A stretch of 64,000 nt of DNA from NCBI GenBank assembly GCA_021298835.1, contig JAJTHG010000008.1, forward strand, positions 62,001-126,000, given 5' to 3'. The position numbers and the translations under genes were made by a program. The stretch's first letter is position 1; each line of letters starts with the position of its first letter. This stretch comes from Gemmatimonadota bacterium (GTDB lineage: Bacteria; Gemmatimonadota; Gemmatimonadetes; Gemmatimonadales; Gemmatimonadaceae). The notes beneath the pieces were generated by a model. That model was not told where the DNA came from and searched no databases. It worked only from the letters and a program-made list of their open reading frames with translations. Positions 1 to 9,199 of the stretch are shown one piece after another.

Positions 1-166
1 TCGCTCGGGTGAACGCCGCCACCGCCTCGTCGGTGAGCCCCTTGTAGTAGTAGAGCACGCCGAGGTTGTTGTGCGCGCCCGCATCCGACGGATCGATGCG
101 CCGCGCGAAGCTGCGCAGCGTGTCACGATCCCTCGCCGACGAGAGGGGGGCGGCCGCGGCGGTCAC
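1..166 (-). CDS. TPR-repeat protein, N-terminal part only (runs off the left edge)
   Basis: The minus-strand reading frame starts at a GTG four bases after the cheC stop and stays open to the window edge, so only about 55 residues are visible. They contain one good tetratricopeptide signature (AHNNLGVLYYYKGLTDEA), with the alternating small and aromatic residues typical of TPR helices. TPR repeats act as protein-protein interaction scaffolds. The tight spacing behind cheC suggests it is the last visible gene of the chemotaxis operon. No signal peptide is visible in this short stretch. The specific function cannot be told, and the GTG start is the only reasonable one I see. Confidence 0.6.
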   Translation of the reverse strand, partial: MTAAAAPLSSARDRDTLRSFARRIDPSDAGAHNNLGVLYYYKGLTDEAVAAFTRA

Positions 167-170
167 GACG

Positions 171-794
171 TCACGCCAGCTTGAGCGTGCGAAGGATCGC
201 CAGCAGCGACGGGCCGTCCGGCAGCAGCAGGAAGAAACCGCGCAGCACCTCGCCGAGGTCCGTCATGCGGAACTCGCTCTCGACGCACACGACCGGGTCG
301 CGCGCGGACCCGAACTGCAGGTAGGCGCCCTCGAGCAGCGCGTGCGACATGTCGATCGCCAGCGACGGCGGCGACGGCAGCAGCATCATGCCCATGAACT
401 CGGACAGGGCGCTCAGGTACTGACCGGAGAGGATGTTCCCCGCCTCGCGGATTGCCGACTGCTCGAGCTCCCCGAGCCCCGACGCGCTGCCCTTCGGACG
501 GCGGAGCATCAGCTCGGCCAGCCTGATGGCGGTGGCCGACGGGAAGACGAGCAGGGTCCGCCCCGTCAGGTCGCCGAGCATGTGCAGCAGCACGCCGGCG
601 GCCGGTTCCTCGGGACCGCTCACGTGCGGGGGCACGTCCTCGAGCGGGGCGATGAAGATCCGCGGCACCGAGATCATGATCGTCTGGCCCGTCATCTGCG
701 AAAGCGCCGTCGCCGCGTGCCCCGCGCCGATGTTCGCGACCTCGCGGAGCCCGTCGAGCTGCTGGGCGGTCAGGTGCAGTACCGGGTCGTCCAT
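171..794 (-). CDS. cheC: CheC-family chemotaxis phosphatase
   Basis: About 207 residues, the usual CheC length. CheC/CheX/FliY-family proteins dephosphorylate CheY-P. Both halves of the pseudo-symmetric protein carry the ExxN catalytic pair: E18/N21 in a REVANIGAG context and E117/N120 in REAGNILSG. Both active sites therefore look intact. It starts at ATG 794, eight bases after the cheA stop, and is the fourth che gene in the cheW-cheY-cheA-cheC order. No CheD, the usual CheC partner, is encoded nearby. The N-terminal hydrophobic helix is not a signal peptide, so the protein should be cytoplasmic. Confidence 0.9.
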   Translation of the reverse strand: MDDPVLHLTAQQLDGLREVANIGAGHAATALSQMTGQTIMISVPRIFIAPLEDVPPHVSGPEEPAAGVLLHMLGDLTGRTLLVFPSATAIRLAELMLRRPKGSASGLGELEQSAIREAGNILSGQYLSALSEFMGMMLLPSPPSLAIDMSHALLEGAYLQFGSARDPVVCVESEFRMTDLGEVLRGFFLLLPDGPSLLAILRTLKLA

Positions 795-802
795 CGGTCG
801 CC

Positions 803-2680
803 TCAGAGCAGGGTGTTGACGTCGAGGATCAGCGCCGGCGCGCCGTCCGAAAGAATGGTCGCCCCGCTGAAGTGCGACTCGGCGCCCCGCACCGTGTCGA
901 GCGGCTTGACCACGATCTCCTGCTGCCCGAGCAGCCGGTCCACCACCAGCCCGGCGCGACGGTCGGCGCGCTCGACGATCACCACCTGCCCGCCGTCGTC
1001 GGTGCCGCGCCGCAGCCCCACCACGTCGCGCAGGTGCACGAGCGGCAGCACCTCGTCGCGGAGCCGCATGACCTCGCGGCCGCGCAGCGTCTGTGCCTGC
1101 GCGGCCGACAGCTCGACCGTCCCCTGCACGTGCGTCATCGGTACCGCGTAGCGTTCGTCGCCCACCTGCGCGAGGACGGCCCCGATGATCGCCAGCGTCA
1201 CCGGCAGCCGCAGTTCGACCGTGGTACCCGCCCCGTCCGCGCTGCGGACCTGCACCGCCCCGCCGAGCATGCGCACCTTCGCGATCACCGCGTCGATGCC
1301 GACCCCGCGTCCCGACAGCCCGGTCACGCGCTCGGCCGTCGAGAAGCCCGGCCGCGCGATGAGCCGCACCACCTCGTCGTCGGTCAGCGCCGCCCGGCCC
1401 GCCTCGACGAGCCCCAGCTGCCGAGCCCGCGCGAGGACGCGCTCCCGGTCGATGCCGCGCCCGTCGTCCACGACGCGCAGGACCGCCGCCGAGCGGTCGC
1501 GCACGGCGCTCAGCACGAGCCGGCCGGCCCGCGGCTTCCCCGCAGCGGCGCGCGCCTCCGGCGGCTCGAGGCCATGATCCACCGCGTTGCGGAGGAGGTG
1601 CACCAGCGCGTCGGCGACCTCCTCGAGCAACGAGCGGTCGAGCTCGATCTCCTTGCCCTCGACGACGAACTCGACCTCCCTGCCGGCCGCCTGCGCGGCA
1701 TCGCGCACCAGGCGCGGGAAGCGGTCGAAGACCTGCCACGCCGGGACGAGCCGGCTCGCGAGGATCTCGTCGTGGAGCGCATCCACCAGGCGATCGGTCG
1801 CGGCGACCGCCTCGGCGAGATCGGACCCCGCACCACCCTCCACCACCCGCACCAGCCGGTCGCGCGCGATGACGAGTTCGCCGACAAGGTTGAGCAGCGT
1901 GTCGAGCCGCCGCGTGTCCACGCGGACCGACCGGGCCACCGGCATCACCGGCGCCCCCGCGGCAGGGGCCGAGGCCGGGGCCGAGGCCGACGCGACGTCC
2001 ACCACGACGCGCTCGACGAAGCCCGCTTTGGCCAGCTCGGCGGCGATCGCCTCCGCGGGGGCACCGGTCTCGAGCGTCAGGGCGAACTCGCGGTCGAACG
2101 CCTCTGCTTGGAGCGCCCCGAGCGGCGGTCGGATGGCCGTCACCGTACCGAGTGCTCGGGCCCGCTGGACCACCAGCGAGGCCCGCGCGCCCTTGAGCGG
2201 GGTGTCCGGCACGAGCGTCACCCGGACGGTGCGGCCCGTGCCGGACGACGTCGCGGCGCCACCTCGCGCAGCGCTGCCCGGCCCCGGGGGCCCTTTCCTG
2301 GCCGTGGCGCGCGTGACCGCACGGCGCAGGCGCGCCAGCAGAGGCGCCGCCACGGGTCGCTCGCGGCCCGCCACCGCGTTCGCCACCGCACCCTCGAGGG
2401 CGTCTGCGGCGTCGAAGCACAGCCCGATCACCCGCTCGACCGGCAGCTGCCCGCCGCGCACGGCGTCGAGGAGCGTCTCGAGCTCATGCGCCAGGGCGGC
2501 GACGGAGGAGAAGCCCATCGTCGCCGCCATCCCCTTCATCGAGTGGACGGCCCGGAACAGCGGCGCCACCGGCGCGACGTCGGACGGCGTGCGCTCGAGC
2601 GCCAGCAGCGCCTCGTTGACGGCGACGAGGTGCTCCCGGCTCTCCGAGGCGAAGAGGTCCGCGTACTTGGCGGCGTCCAC
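803..2680 (-). CDS. cheA: Chemotaxis histidine kinase CheA
   Basis: A cytoplasmic sensor kinase of 625 residues that phosphorylates CheY. Domains in order: an Hpt domain at about 1-110 with phospho-acceptor H46 in AVHSMKG; a short P2-like region at about 150-230 flanked by Ala/Pro-rich linkers; the P3 dimerisation helices at about 255-300; the HATPase domain with an N-box at about 363-369 (LLRNAVDHG), DDGRGID at 405-411 and GLSGRGVG; and a CheW-like P5 domain from about residue 500. It is complete. The start is GTG 2680, 19 bases after the cheY stop. It should pair with the adjacent CheW and CheY. No methyl-accepting receptor gene is present in the window. Confidence 0.95.
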   Translation of the reverse strand: MDAAKYADLFASESREHLVAVNEALLALERTPSDVAPVAPLFRAVHSMKGMAATMGFSSVAALAHELETLLDAVRGGQLPVERVIGLCFDAADALEGAVANAVAGRERPVAAPLLARLRRAVTRATARKGPPGPGSAARGGAATSSGTGRTVRVTLVPDTPLKGARASLVVQRARALGTVTAIRPPLGALQAEAFDREFALTLETGAPAEAIAAELAKAGFVERVVVDVASASAPASAPAAGAPVMPVARSVRVDTRRLDTLLNLVGELVIARDRLVRVVEGGAGSDLAEAVAATDRLVDALHDEILASRLVPAWQVFDRFPRLVRDAAQAAGREVEFVVEGKEIELDRSLLEEVADALVHLLRNAVDHGLEPPEARAAAGKPRAGRLVLSAVRDRSAAVLRVVDDGRGIDRERVLARARQLGLVEAGRAALTDDEVVRLIARPGFSTAERVTGLSGRGVGIDAVIAKVRMLGGAVQVRSADGAGTTVELRLPVTLAIIGAVLAQVGDERYAVPMTHVQGTVELSAAQAQTLRGREVMRLRDEVLPLVHLRDVVGLRRGTDDGGQVVIVERADRRAGLVVDRLLGQQEIVVKPLDTVRGAESHFSGATILSDGAPALILDVNTLL

Positions 2681-2699
2681 AGGCGCGGCGGCAGGGGCC

Positions 2700-3062
2700 T
2701 CAGCCGAGCACGCGTTGCACGGCTTCGAGCACGCGGCTCGGCTGGAACGGTTTCACCACGAAGTCCCTCGCCCCCGCCTGAATCGACTCGACGACGAGCG
2801 CCTGCTGCCCCATGGCCGAGCACATGAGGCACTTCGCCTGCGGGTCGAACTTCATGATCTCGCGCACGGCGTCTATGCCGCCCATGTCGGGCATGACGAT
2901 GTCCATCGTGACGAGGTCGGGCCGGAGCCGCTTGTAGAGGTCCACGGCCTGCACGCCGCTTTCGGCTTCGCCGATGACCTCGAATCCCGCATTGGTGAGG
3001 ATGTCCGCGAGCATCGTCCGCATGAAGATCGCGTCGTCGCAGATGAGCACCGTCTGACTCAC
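2700..3062 (-). CDS. cheY: CheY-like single-domain response regulator
   Basis: A 120-residue stand-alone receiver domain. The acidic pocket is D9/D10, the phospho-acceptor is D54 (VTMDIVMPD), and the conserved lysine is K104 in FVVKPFQP. Ser replaces Thr in the CSAM motif, which is an accepted variant. Its GTG start overlaps the cheW stop as GTGA, implying translational coupling. It lies directly before cheA and cheC, so phosphorylation by CheA and dephosphorylation by CheC are the obvious assignment. Whether it acts on a flagellar switch or on another output cannot be told from this window. Confidence 0.93.
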   Translation of the reverse strand: MSQTVLICDDAIFMRTMLADILTNAGFEVIGEAESGVQAVDLYKRLRPDLVTMDIVMPDMGGIDAVREIMKFDPQAKCLMCSAMGQQALVVESIQAGARDFVVKPFQPSRVLEAVQRVLG

Positions 3063-3526
3063 TGATCGCCTCCCGCCACCACCAGGGTTTCCCGAACGAG
3101 CGCTGCGGGGTCGAGCACCTCCGCGATGCCGTGCGCCGTCGTGACCACGCCGCATACCACGCCGGCGGCACCGGCGGCCCCACCGCCGGAGGCCGGCTGC
3201 ACGCCGCCCTCCGGCACCACCACGTCTCGCAGGTCGTCCACTCCCGCCCCCAGCACCGTGCCGGCGTGCTCGACCAGCAGCACGGCACCCTCGGCGCGGT
3301 CCACCGGCCCGTCAGCGAGGCGCACCCCGAGGTCCACGACGGTGACGACCAGCCCACGCACGTTGCTGACGCCCGCCACCGCCGGAGGCGCGCCAGGGAG
3401 GCGGGTCACGAGGCCGAACGGGACGATCTCTCGCACCGCCGCCAGCTCGCACGCGAACCGGCGCCCCCGGACCCCGAACAGGAGCAGACGGGTGCCGGTG
3501 ATGCCTCGCGCTTCATCCATCGCCAT
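3059..3526 (-). CDS. cheW: CheW-like coupling protein
   Basis: A single CheW domain of about 155 residues. Visible family features are a LLLFGVRGRRFACEL opening strand, the EIVPFGLVTRLPGAP loop and the GVSNVRGLVVTVVDLG strand. CheW couples receptors to CheA. The start is uncertain: ATG 3526 and ATG 3520 are in frame, and a TTG lies at 3538. All three overlap the end of rluD by a few bases, and I chose 3526. It opens the cheW-cheY-cheA-cheC set and is read through from rluD. Confidence 0.88.
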   Translation of the reverse strand: MAMDEARGITGTRLLLFGVRGRRFACELAAVREIVPFGLVTRLPGAPPAVAGVSNVRGLVVTVVDLGVRLADGPVDRAEGAVLLVEHAGTVLGAGVDDLRDVVVPEGGVQPASGGGAAGAAGVVCGVVTTAHGIAEVLDPAALVRETLVVAGGDQ

Positions 3527-4520
3527 CGAAGAATCCAAGATACGCCAGCGGGTCGGGGTGGGTCAGCAGGTCGGGCAGCTCGGCGGCCGTGGCAAGGGAT
3601 TGCGCCAGGTCCGGCGGGAGCGGCGACCGCAGGTCGAGCGTCGCCCCCGTCCGGGGATGCCGGAACCGGAGCCACGCCGCATGGAGGAAGTGTCGGCCGG
3701 GCGGTAACGCCACCAGGCGTCGGCCCCCCCCTCCTCCATACGTGTCGTCCCCGACCACCGGATGCCCCACCGACGCCAGATGCACCCGGATCTGGTGCGT
3801 TCGCCCGGTGTGCAGATGGGCGCGCAGCAGGTCCGTGTGCGGCAGGCGGGCGATCCGCACGAAATCCGTTCGCGCGGTCCGTCCTTCGGATACGATTGCC
3901 ATGCGCTTCCGGTCACGCGGATCCCGGCCGATCGACGCCGTCACCGTGACACTGTCGCCATCGAGGTGACCCCAGGCCAGGGCGGCGTACCGGCGCACGA
4001 TCCGCCGAGCCGCCAGATCGGCGGCCAAGGCCCGATGAACCCCCTCGGCCTTGGCGACGAGGAGGAGCCCCGACGTCTCCTTGTCCAGCCGGTGGACGAG
4101 CCCCGCCCGGGTCTGCTCCGGTGGCAGGTCCGGCTCGTCGGCCATCGCCCCCCCTCTACCCAACAGGGCATTGACGAGGGTGCCGCTCCAGTTTCCCGGG
4201 GCTGGATGCACGACCATCCCGGCGGGCTTGTCCACGACCAGCAGGTCGTCGTCTTCGAAGACGACGGACACGGGGATCTGTTCCGGGAGGACGGGCCGGC
4301 CGGCTGGCGGGGGTACCTCCACGACGATGGCCTCTCCGGGGTCGGGCCGATACGACGCCTTCTCGCGGCGGCCGGCCACGGTCACCCGTCCCTCGGCGAT
4401 CAGGGTGGCTGCTCGCGATCGGGAGCCGCCCAGTCGGCCGGCGATGAGCACGTCGAGTCGAGCGCCGTCGCCCGGCGCCCCGAACTCGTGGCGACCGGGG
4501 AGCGGCGCATCGAGCGTCAC
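3513..4520 (-). CDS. rluD: RluD-family 23S rRNA pseudouridine synthase
   Basis: About 335 residues. An S4-like RNA-binding domain is at the N terminus (RLDVLIAGRLGGSRSRAATL). It is followed by an RsuA/RluA catalytic domain with the signature HRLDKETSGLLL, whose Asp is the catalytic nucleophile, and a RTHQIRVHLA motif. The family isomerises uridines in rRNA; the exact target (U1911/1915/1917 for E. coli RluD) is by homology only. The GTG start at 4520 overlaps the upstream lspA stop (GTGA). The lspA-rluD order is common in bacteria, which supports the call. Confidence 0.93.
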   Translation of the reverse strand: MTLDAPLPGRHEFGAPGDGARLDVLIAGRLGGSRSRAATLIAEGRVTVAGRREKASYRPDPGEAIVVEVPPPAGRPVLPEQIPVSVVFEDDDLLVVDKPAGMVVHPAPGNWSGTLVNALLGRGGAMADEPDLPPEQTRAGLVHRLDKETSGLLLVAKAEGVHRALAADLAARRIVRRYAALAWGHLDGDSVTVTASIGRDPRDRKRMAIVSEGRTARTDFVRIARLPHTDLLRAHLHTGRTHQIRVHLASVGHPVVGDDTYGGGGGRRLVALPPGRHFLHAAWLRFRHPRTGATLDLRSPLPPDLAQSLATAAELPDLLTHPDPLAYLGFFDGDG

Positions 4521-5056
4521 GCCGTCGACTCCGGGGCATCCGGGGCTCCCTCCGGCGCGGCGGGGGCGACGGGTTCGCGCATGGTCCAGAGAAGCAGGAT
4601 CGTGCCGACCGTGACAGCGCTGTCGGCGATGTTGAACGTCCAGAACCGCCAGCCCGTGGTGCCGATGTCGATGAAGTCCACGACGCCCTGCGACCATCGG
4701 ACCCGGTCGATGAGGTTGCCGACCGCCCCGCCCGCGACGAGCGCGAGCGCGAGCCGCCGCCATCGCTCGGTGGGCGCGGTCTCGCGGTAGAGCGACACCA
4801 GCACCCCGAGGATGACACACGCGATCACGCCGAAGGCCACGCGTGACCATTCGCCGAGGTGCATCCCGAAGGCGGCGCCACGGTTGAAGGCGAGCGTGAA
4901 GCGCACCCACGGGCCGACGACCTCGTGCGGCACGTGCATCGGCGCGAGGGCCTCGACCGCCCATCGCTTGGTGACGACGTCCAGGACGATGGCGAGGCCG
5001 GCCGCGACCGCCGGCACCACGTGGCCGCCACGCGCCATGGAGACGGGACCCGTCAT
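4517..5056 (-). CDS. lspA: Lipoprotein signal peptidase (LspA), copy 1
   Basis: An inner-membrane aspartic protease of 179 residues that removes signal peptides from prolipoproteins. Four membrane segments are visible. Both catalytic aspartates are present, in GGAVGNLIDR and in FNIADSAVTVG, and the NRGAAFG motif is present too. It starts at ATG 5056, overlapping the stop of a second, related lspA immediately upstream. Its C terminus has a short Pro/Ala/Glu tail. Both copies look catalytically complete, which is unusual for adjacent genes. Confidence 0.92.
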   Translation of the reverse strand: MTGPVSMARGGHVVPAVAAGLAIVLDVVTKRWAVEALAPMHVPHEVVGPWVRFTLAFNRGAAFGMHLGEWSRVAFGVIACVILGVLVSLYRETAPTERWRRLALALVAGGAVGNLIDRVRWSQGVVDFIDIGTTGWRFWTFNIADSAVTVGTILLLWTMREPVAPAAPEGAPDAPESTA

Positions 5057-5562
5057 CGTGCCTCCGGGCGCGGCGCAGCGGCGGGCGACCCGGCGCCGGC
5101 GTCGTCGCGCAGCACCCAGGCCAGCCCGACGGCGCCGACGCAGACGGCGACGTCCGCGACGTTGAAGGTCGGCCAGCGCAGGTCGCCCACGCCGAGGTCG
5201 AGGAAATCGACCACCCCGTGCGGGCGCCGGACGCGATCGACGAGGTTGCCGAGCGCGCCGCCCGCTACGAACGCGGTGGTCCACACCCGCCCCCGTTCGG
5301 CGGGGGTGGCCGTCCGGTAGAGCCGCCAGAGGACGACCAGCGCGGCCACCGTGAGGGTCGCGAAGATCTCGCGCGACCACGTCCCGACGTGCAAGCCGAA
5401 AGCCGCCCCGGGGTTGTACACGAGCACGAGGCGCGCCCAGTCTCCGACGAGCGTCGTGGGGGGCGCCCCCTCGAGCGTGCGCACCGCCCACCACTTGGTC
5501 GCCTGGTCCGCGGCGAGAATGGCGGCCGCGGTGCCCCAGAAGACGCTACTTGGCCTTCTCAC
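5053..5562 (-). CDS. lspA: Lipoprotein signal peptidase (LspA), copy 2
   Basis: A second LspA paralogue of about 169 residues, directly upstream of copy 1. It has the same four-helix layout, the NPGAAFG motif, and catalytic Asp residues in GGALGNLVDR and FNVADVAVCVG. The start is GTG 5562, which overlaps the end of the zinc-finger gene by 17 bases; no better start lies downstream before the first helix (VFWGTAAAILAAD). The two copies are clearly diverged outside the motifs, so this is an old duplication or a paralogue acquisition, not an assembly repeat. A role in target specificity or inhibitor tolerance is speculation. Confidence 0.9.
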   Translation of the reverse strand: MRRPSSVFWGTAAAILAADQATKWWAVRTLEGAPPTTLVGDWARLVLVYNPGAAFGLHVGTWSREIFATLTVAALVVLWRLYRTATPAERGRVWTTAFVAGGALGNLVDRVRRPHGVVDFLDLGVGDLRWPTFNVADVAVCVGAVGLAWVLRDDAGAGSPAAAPRPEAR

Positions 5563-5983
5563 GCTCCTCGAGCTGCTTGCAGTTGATGCAGTACCGGGCA
5601 TTCGGGAGCGCGTCGAGCCGGTCGAACGGGATGTCGTTCCCGCAGGAATGGCACTTCCCGAAGGTGTCGGGCGACTTGTAGAGCCGCCGCAGCGCCTGGT
5701 CGATGTGCCAGAGGTAGCGTCCCTCCTTCGAGGCGAACAGGAACGACTTCTCGCGCTCCATCGCGTCGGTTCCCTGGTCGGCCATGTGGAACGAGTAGGC
5801 CGAGCTCTCGCCGTCACCCCCGTCGAAGTTCTGCTCCTGGAAGCCGAGGTCCTTGAGCACACGCTTGCGCTCGTCGTGCAGCCGCTGCTCGAAGTGCTCG
5901 ATGAACTTCCTGGTGCCCGGCTTCGGCGGCGTCTTCGCGGCGGCCTTGGCAGCCGACTTCGTCGTACCCTTCGCGGTGGCCAT
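5546..5983 (-). CDS. DksA/TraR-family C4 zinc-finger protein
   Basis: 145 residues. The N terminus is Lys/Ala-rich and low in complexity (1-22), followed by a helical coiled-coil region (about 23-105). A C-terminal C4 finger follows (CHSCG, then YCINCK). This is the architecture of DksA/TraR/YocK-type RNA-polymerase-binding or general stress proteins. The conserved DksA coiled-coil-tip aspartates are not obvious: the tip region reads MADQGTDAMEREKS. It starts at ATG 5983, three bases after ileS, and precedes the lspA pair. An ileS - zinc finger - lspA order is common in bacteria with this operon. Confidence 0.88.
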   Translation of the reverse strand: MATAKGTTKSAAKAAAKTPPKPGTRKFIEHFEQRLHDERKRVLKDLGFQEQNFDGGDGESSAYSFHMADQGTDAMEREKSFLFASKEGRYLWHIDQALRRLYKSPDTFGKCHSCGNDIPFDRLDALPNARYCINCKQLEEREKAK

Positions 5984-5986
5984 GGG

Positions 5987-8900
5987 TCAGCTGGTTCGGG
6001 TGAAGGCGATGACGGCCGCCGGCCCGTCGAGGTCCACGTCGGCAGTGGCGAGGACGGGGCCGGTCGGCAGCTCTCCGGGAAAGTAGTCGGTTGCCAGCGT
6101 TTCGGCGGCAATCCACTCCCCGTGGGCTCGGGCGGCCTCGACGACCTCCTCGTCCCCCGCCACCCAGAGCCGGATGCGGTCGGCGATGGCGAGGCCGCTC
6201 TCCTTCCGGAGCCGCTGCACCCGAGAGAGCAGCTCGCGCGCGAGGCCCTCGCGCCGGAGCGCGGGCGTGACCGTCGGGTCGAGCGCGGCGAAGCGGCCCG
6301 CCTCCTCCTGCACCACGAAGGCCCCGACGGCCCGGCGCTGGATCAGCACGTCCTCTGCGGCGAGGGCATGCTCCTGCCCGCCCGCGGCGACCGAGAGCGC
6401 CTCGCCGTGCTCGAAGGCCCGGAGCCGGTCCGACGACAGGGCGGCGATGGCCGCCGCCGCCTCGGGCGTCGCCTTGCCGAACTTCTTGCCGAGCGTCCGG
6501 AAGTTCGCCTTCGCTTCGAGCGTCACCAGCGCGTCGGCCGAGCGCGCCGTCTCGACCTGCTTGATGTTGAGCTCCTGCGCGACACAGGGCAGCAGCGCCG
6601 CCTCGAGCGCCGGCGGCATCGCCGGCGCGACACACACCATGCGCGGCAGCGGCTGCCGCACGCCGATGCCGGCCGACTCGCGGGCGGCGCGCCCGAGGCG
6701 CACGAGCGTGCGCGCCTCGTCCATGGCGGCCTCGAGCACGCCGTCGCGCACCCGCACGCTCGGCGCGTCCGTCGGGCGGCGGTAGGCAGCCAGATGCACG
6801 GTGGCCCCGTCGAGCGCGCGGTGGAGCCAGTCGCTGAGGAACGGGGCGAACGGGGCGAGCAGCCGGCAGGTGACGACCAGCGTCTCGTGGAGGGTCGCGA
6901 ACGCCGCGCGGGCGTCGGCGGTGTCGGTGGCGTAGAAGCGGTCGCGCGAGAGGCGCACGTACCACTTCGAGACGTCCTCCACCACGAAGGCGAGCAGCGT
7001 CTGGGCCGCGTTGGTCGCGTCGAACGCGCCGAGGGCGGAATCGACCTCGGCCTCGACGGCGGCGAGCCGCGAGAGCATCCAGCGGTCGAGCACCGGGCGG
7101 TCGGCGGGCGCCGGGTCGTCGGCCGACGGGGCCCACCCGAAGTTCGCCAGGTCGGCGAAGAAGCGGTACACGTTGCGCAGCGTCAGCAGGAAACCGCCGA
7201 TCGTCTCGCGGATCGCCCGCTCGTCGAACAGCCGCGGCTTCCACACCTGCCCCGCCGCCACCAGGAAGAGCCGCACCGCATCGGCACCGTGCGCCTCGAT
7301 CACGCGCCACGGATCCACCGCGTTGCCGCGGCTCTTCGACATCTTCCGGCCCTGCGCGTCGAGCACGAGGTCGTTGACGACCACCGCCCGGTAGGGCGAC
7401 GCCCCGTCGCCGTTGTTGGGAAGGGCGTCGCCAAGCCCGGTGGCGATGGCGAGCAGCGAGTAGAACCACCCACGCGTCTGGTCCACCCCTTCGGCGATGA
7501 AGTCGGCCGGGAACTCGCGCGCGAACGCCTCGCGGTGCTCGAAGGGGAAGTGGTGCTGGGCGAACGGCATCGCCCCCGAGTCGAACCACGTGTCGATCAC
7601 CTCGGGGGTGCGACGCATCGTCCCCGTGCCGCTCCGCGCCGGCCAGGCGTACTGGTCCACGTGCGGCTTGTGCGGGTCGAAGTCGGCCGGCTTCGGCCGC
7701 CCGACCCGGGCGAAGAGCTCGTCGTACGAGCCGATCACTTCGATCTCGTCGGGGTCGGCGTCGTTGACCCACACCGGCAACGGGGTCCCCCAATAGCGGT
7801 CGCGCGAGATCGCCCAGTCCACGTTGTTCGTCAGCCACTCGCCGAACCGGCCGGCACCGGTCTCCGGCGGGTGCCAGTCCACCTGCGCGTTGCGCGCCAG
7901 CATGCGGTCCTTGACCGCCGTCGTCCGCACGAACCACGACGACCGCGCGTAGTAGAGCAGCGGCGTGCGGCAGCGCCAGCAGTGCGGATACGCGTGCACG
8001 AACCGCGAGGCCTTCCAGAGCACGTCGCGCCGCCCGAGCTCCTCGACGATCGCCTCGTCGGCCGCCTTCACGAACCGGCCGCCGACGACCGGCAGCTCCG
8101 GCGGGAACTCGCCCCGCGCGTTCACGGGCTGCAGGAACGCGAGCCCGTGCCGCCGCCCCGCGGCGTAGTCGTCGGCGCCGAACGCCGGTGCCATGTGCAC
8201 GATGCCCGACCCGTCGTCGGCCGACACGAACGTCTCGGCCACGATGACCTCGGTGCGCCCCTCCGCCGGGTACGGCACCCAGTCCAGCGGCCGTCGGTAG
8301 CGCCGGCCGGCGAGGTCGGCCCCGGTCATCGTCGCGACGACGTCCCAGCGGTCGCCCCAGTCCGCGCCCAGCACCCCCGCCACGCGCGACTCGGCGAGGA
8401 TGACGGTCCACTCGGCGCCCGTCCGCTTCGCCAACTCGACGTACGCGAGGTCGGGATGGACCGCCAGCGCCACGTTCGAGACGAGCGTCCACGGCGTGGT
8501 CGTCCAGACGAGCAGCCGGCGACGGCGGCCGTCGTCGGTCGCGAGGTCGAGCGCCACGTACACGCTCGGGTCCTCGACGTCCTCGTACCCCTGCGCCACC
8601 TCGTGGCTCGAGAGCGCCGTCCCGCAGCGGGGGCAGTAGGGCAGGATCTTGTGGCCGCGCGCGAGGAGCCCGCGGTCGTGCAGGGTCCGCAGCGCCCACC
8701 AGACGCTCTCGACGTACTCGTGGCTGTACGTCACGTAGGGCGCCGAGTAGTCCTGCCAGTGCGCGATCCGCTGCACGAGGCGCTCCCACTCGCCCTTGTA
8801 CGTCCACACGCTCTCGCGGCAGCGCGCGTTGAACGCCGCCACGCCGATGCGCTCGATGTCCTGCTTGCCGCTGATGCCGAGCGACTTCTCGACCTCGATT

Positions 8901-9199
8901 TCCACCGGCAGACCGTGGGTGTCCCACCCGGCCTTCCGCGGCACGTGGAAGCCGTGCATCGCGCGATGGCGGCAGAAGAGGTCCTTCGTCGTGCGCGCGA
9001 ACACGTGGTGGATGCCCGGCTTGCCGTTCGCCGTCGGCGGGCCGTCGTAGAAGACGAACGTCGGGGCGCCCGGCCGGTCGGCGAGGGCGCGCGCGACGAG
9101 CCCTTCGGCGTCCCACCGGGCCAGCACCTCTTCCTCGAGGGCGCTGGCGGTGAGGTCCGGCGGGAGCGGGCGGAAGCGCGGCGCGGCGGGTGCGGTCAC
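5987..9199 (-). CDS. ileS: Isoleucyl-tRNA synthetase (IleRS2 type) with permuted HIGH motif (GIHH)
   Basis: A class I aminoacyl-tRNA synthetase of 1070 residues. The length and the [10 protein letters not shown] opening fit the eukaryote-like IleRS2 clade. The Rossmann core is split by the CP1 editing domain, and the KMSKS loop is intact (K619, in [10 protein letters not shown]). The adenylate-binding HxGH signature, expected right after GPPTANGKP, instead reads G-I-H-H (residues 62-65, bases 9005-9016). The first and third positions are thus exchanged with unchanged spacing. Such GxHH variants of IleRS2 have been described in connection with very high mupirocin resistance. It starts at GTG 9199, overlapping the upstream phosphorylase stop. 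No second ileS is visible here. Confidence 0.95.
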   Translation of the reverse strand: MTAPAAPRFRPLPPDLTASALEEEVLARWDAEGLVARALADRPGAPTFVFYDGPPTANGKPGIHHVFARTTKDLFCRHRAMHGFHVPRKAGWDTHGLPVEIEVEKSLGISGKQDIERIGVAAFNARCRESVWTYKGEWERLVQRIAHWQDYSAPYVTYSHEYVESVWWALRTLHDRGLLARGHKILPYCPRCGTALSSHEVAQGYEDVEDPSVYVALDLATDDGRRRRLLVWTTTPWTLVSNVALAVHPDLAYVELAKRTGAEWTVILAESRVAGVLGADWGDRWDVVATMTGADLAGRRYRRPLDWVPYPAEGRTEVIVAETFVSADDGSGIVHMAPAFGADDYAAGRRHGLAFLQPVNARGEFPPELPVVGGRFVKAADEAIVEELGRRDVLWKASRFVHAYPHCWRCRTPLLYYARSSWFVRTTAVKDRMLARNAQVDWHPPETGAGRFGEWLTNNVDWAISRDRYWGTPLPVWVNDADPDEIEVIGSYDELFARVGRPKPADFDPHKPHVDQYAWPARSGTGTMRRTPEVIDTWFDSGAMPFAQHHFPFEHREAFAREFPADFIAEGVDQTRGWFYSLLAIATGLGDALPNNGDGASPYRAVVVNDLVLDAQGRKMSKSRGNAVDPWRVIEAHGADAVRLFLVAAGQVWKPRLFDERAIRETIGGFLLTLRNVYRFFADLANFGWAPSADDPAPADRPVLDRWMLSRLAAVEAEVDSALGAFDATNAAQTLLAFVVEDVSKWYVRLSRDRFYATDTADARAAFATLHETLVVTCRLLAPFAPFLSDWLHRALDGATVHLAAYRRPTDAPSVRVRDGVLEAAMDEARTLVRLGRAARESAGIGVRQPLPRMVCVAPAMPPALEAALLPCVAQELNIKQVETARSADALVTLEAKANFRTLGKKFGKATPEAAAAIAALSSDRLRAFEHGEALSVAAGGQEHALAAEDVLIQRRAVGAFVVQEEAGRFAALDPTVTPALRREGLARELLSRVQRLRKESGLAIADRIRLWVAGDEEVVEAARAHGEWIAAETLATDYFPGELPTGPVLATADVDLDGPAAVIAFTRTS

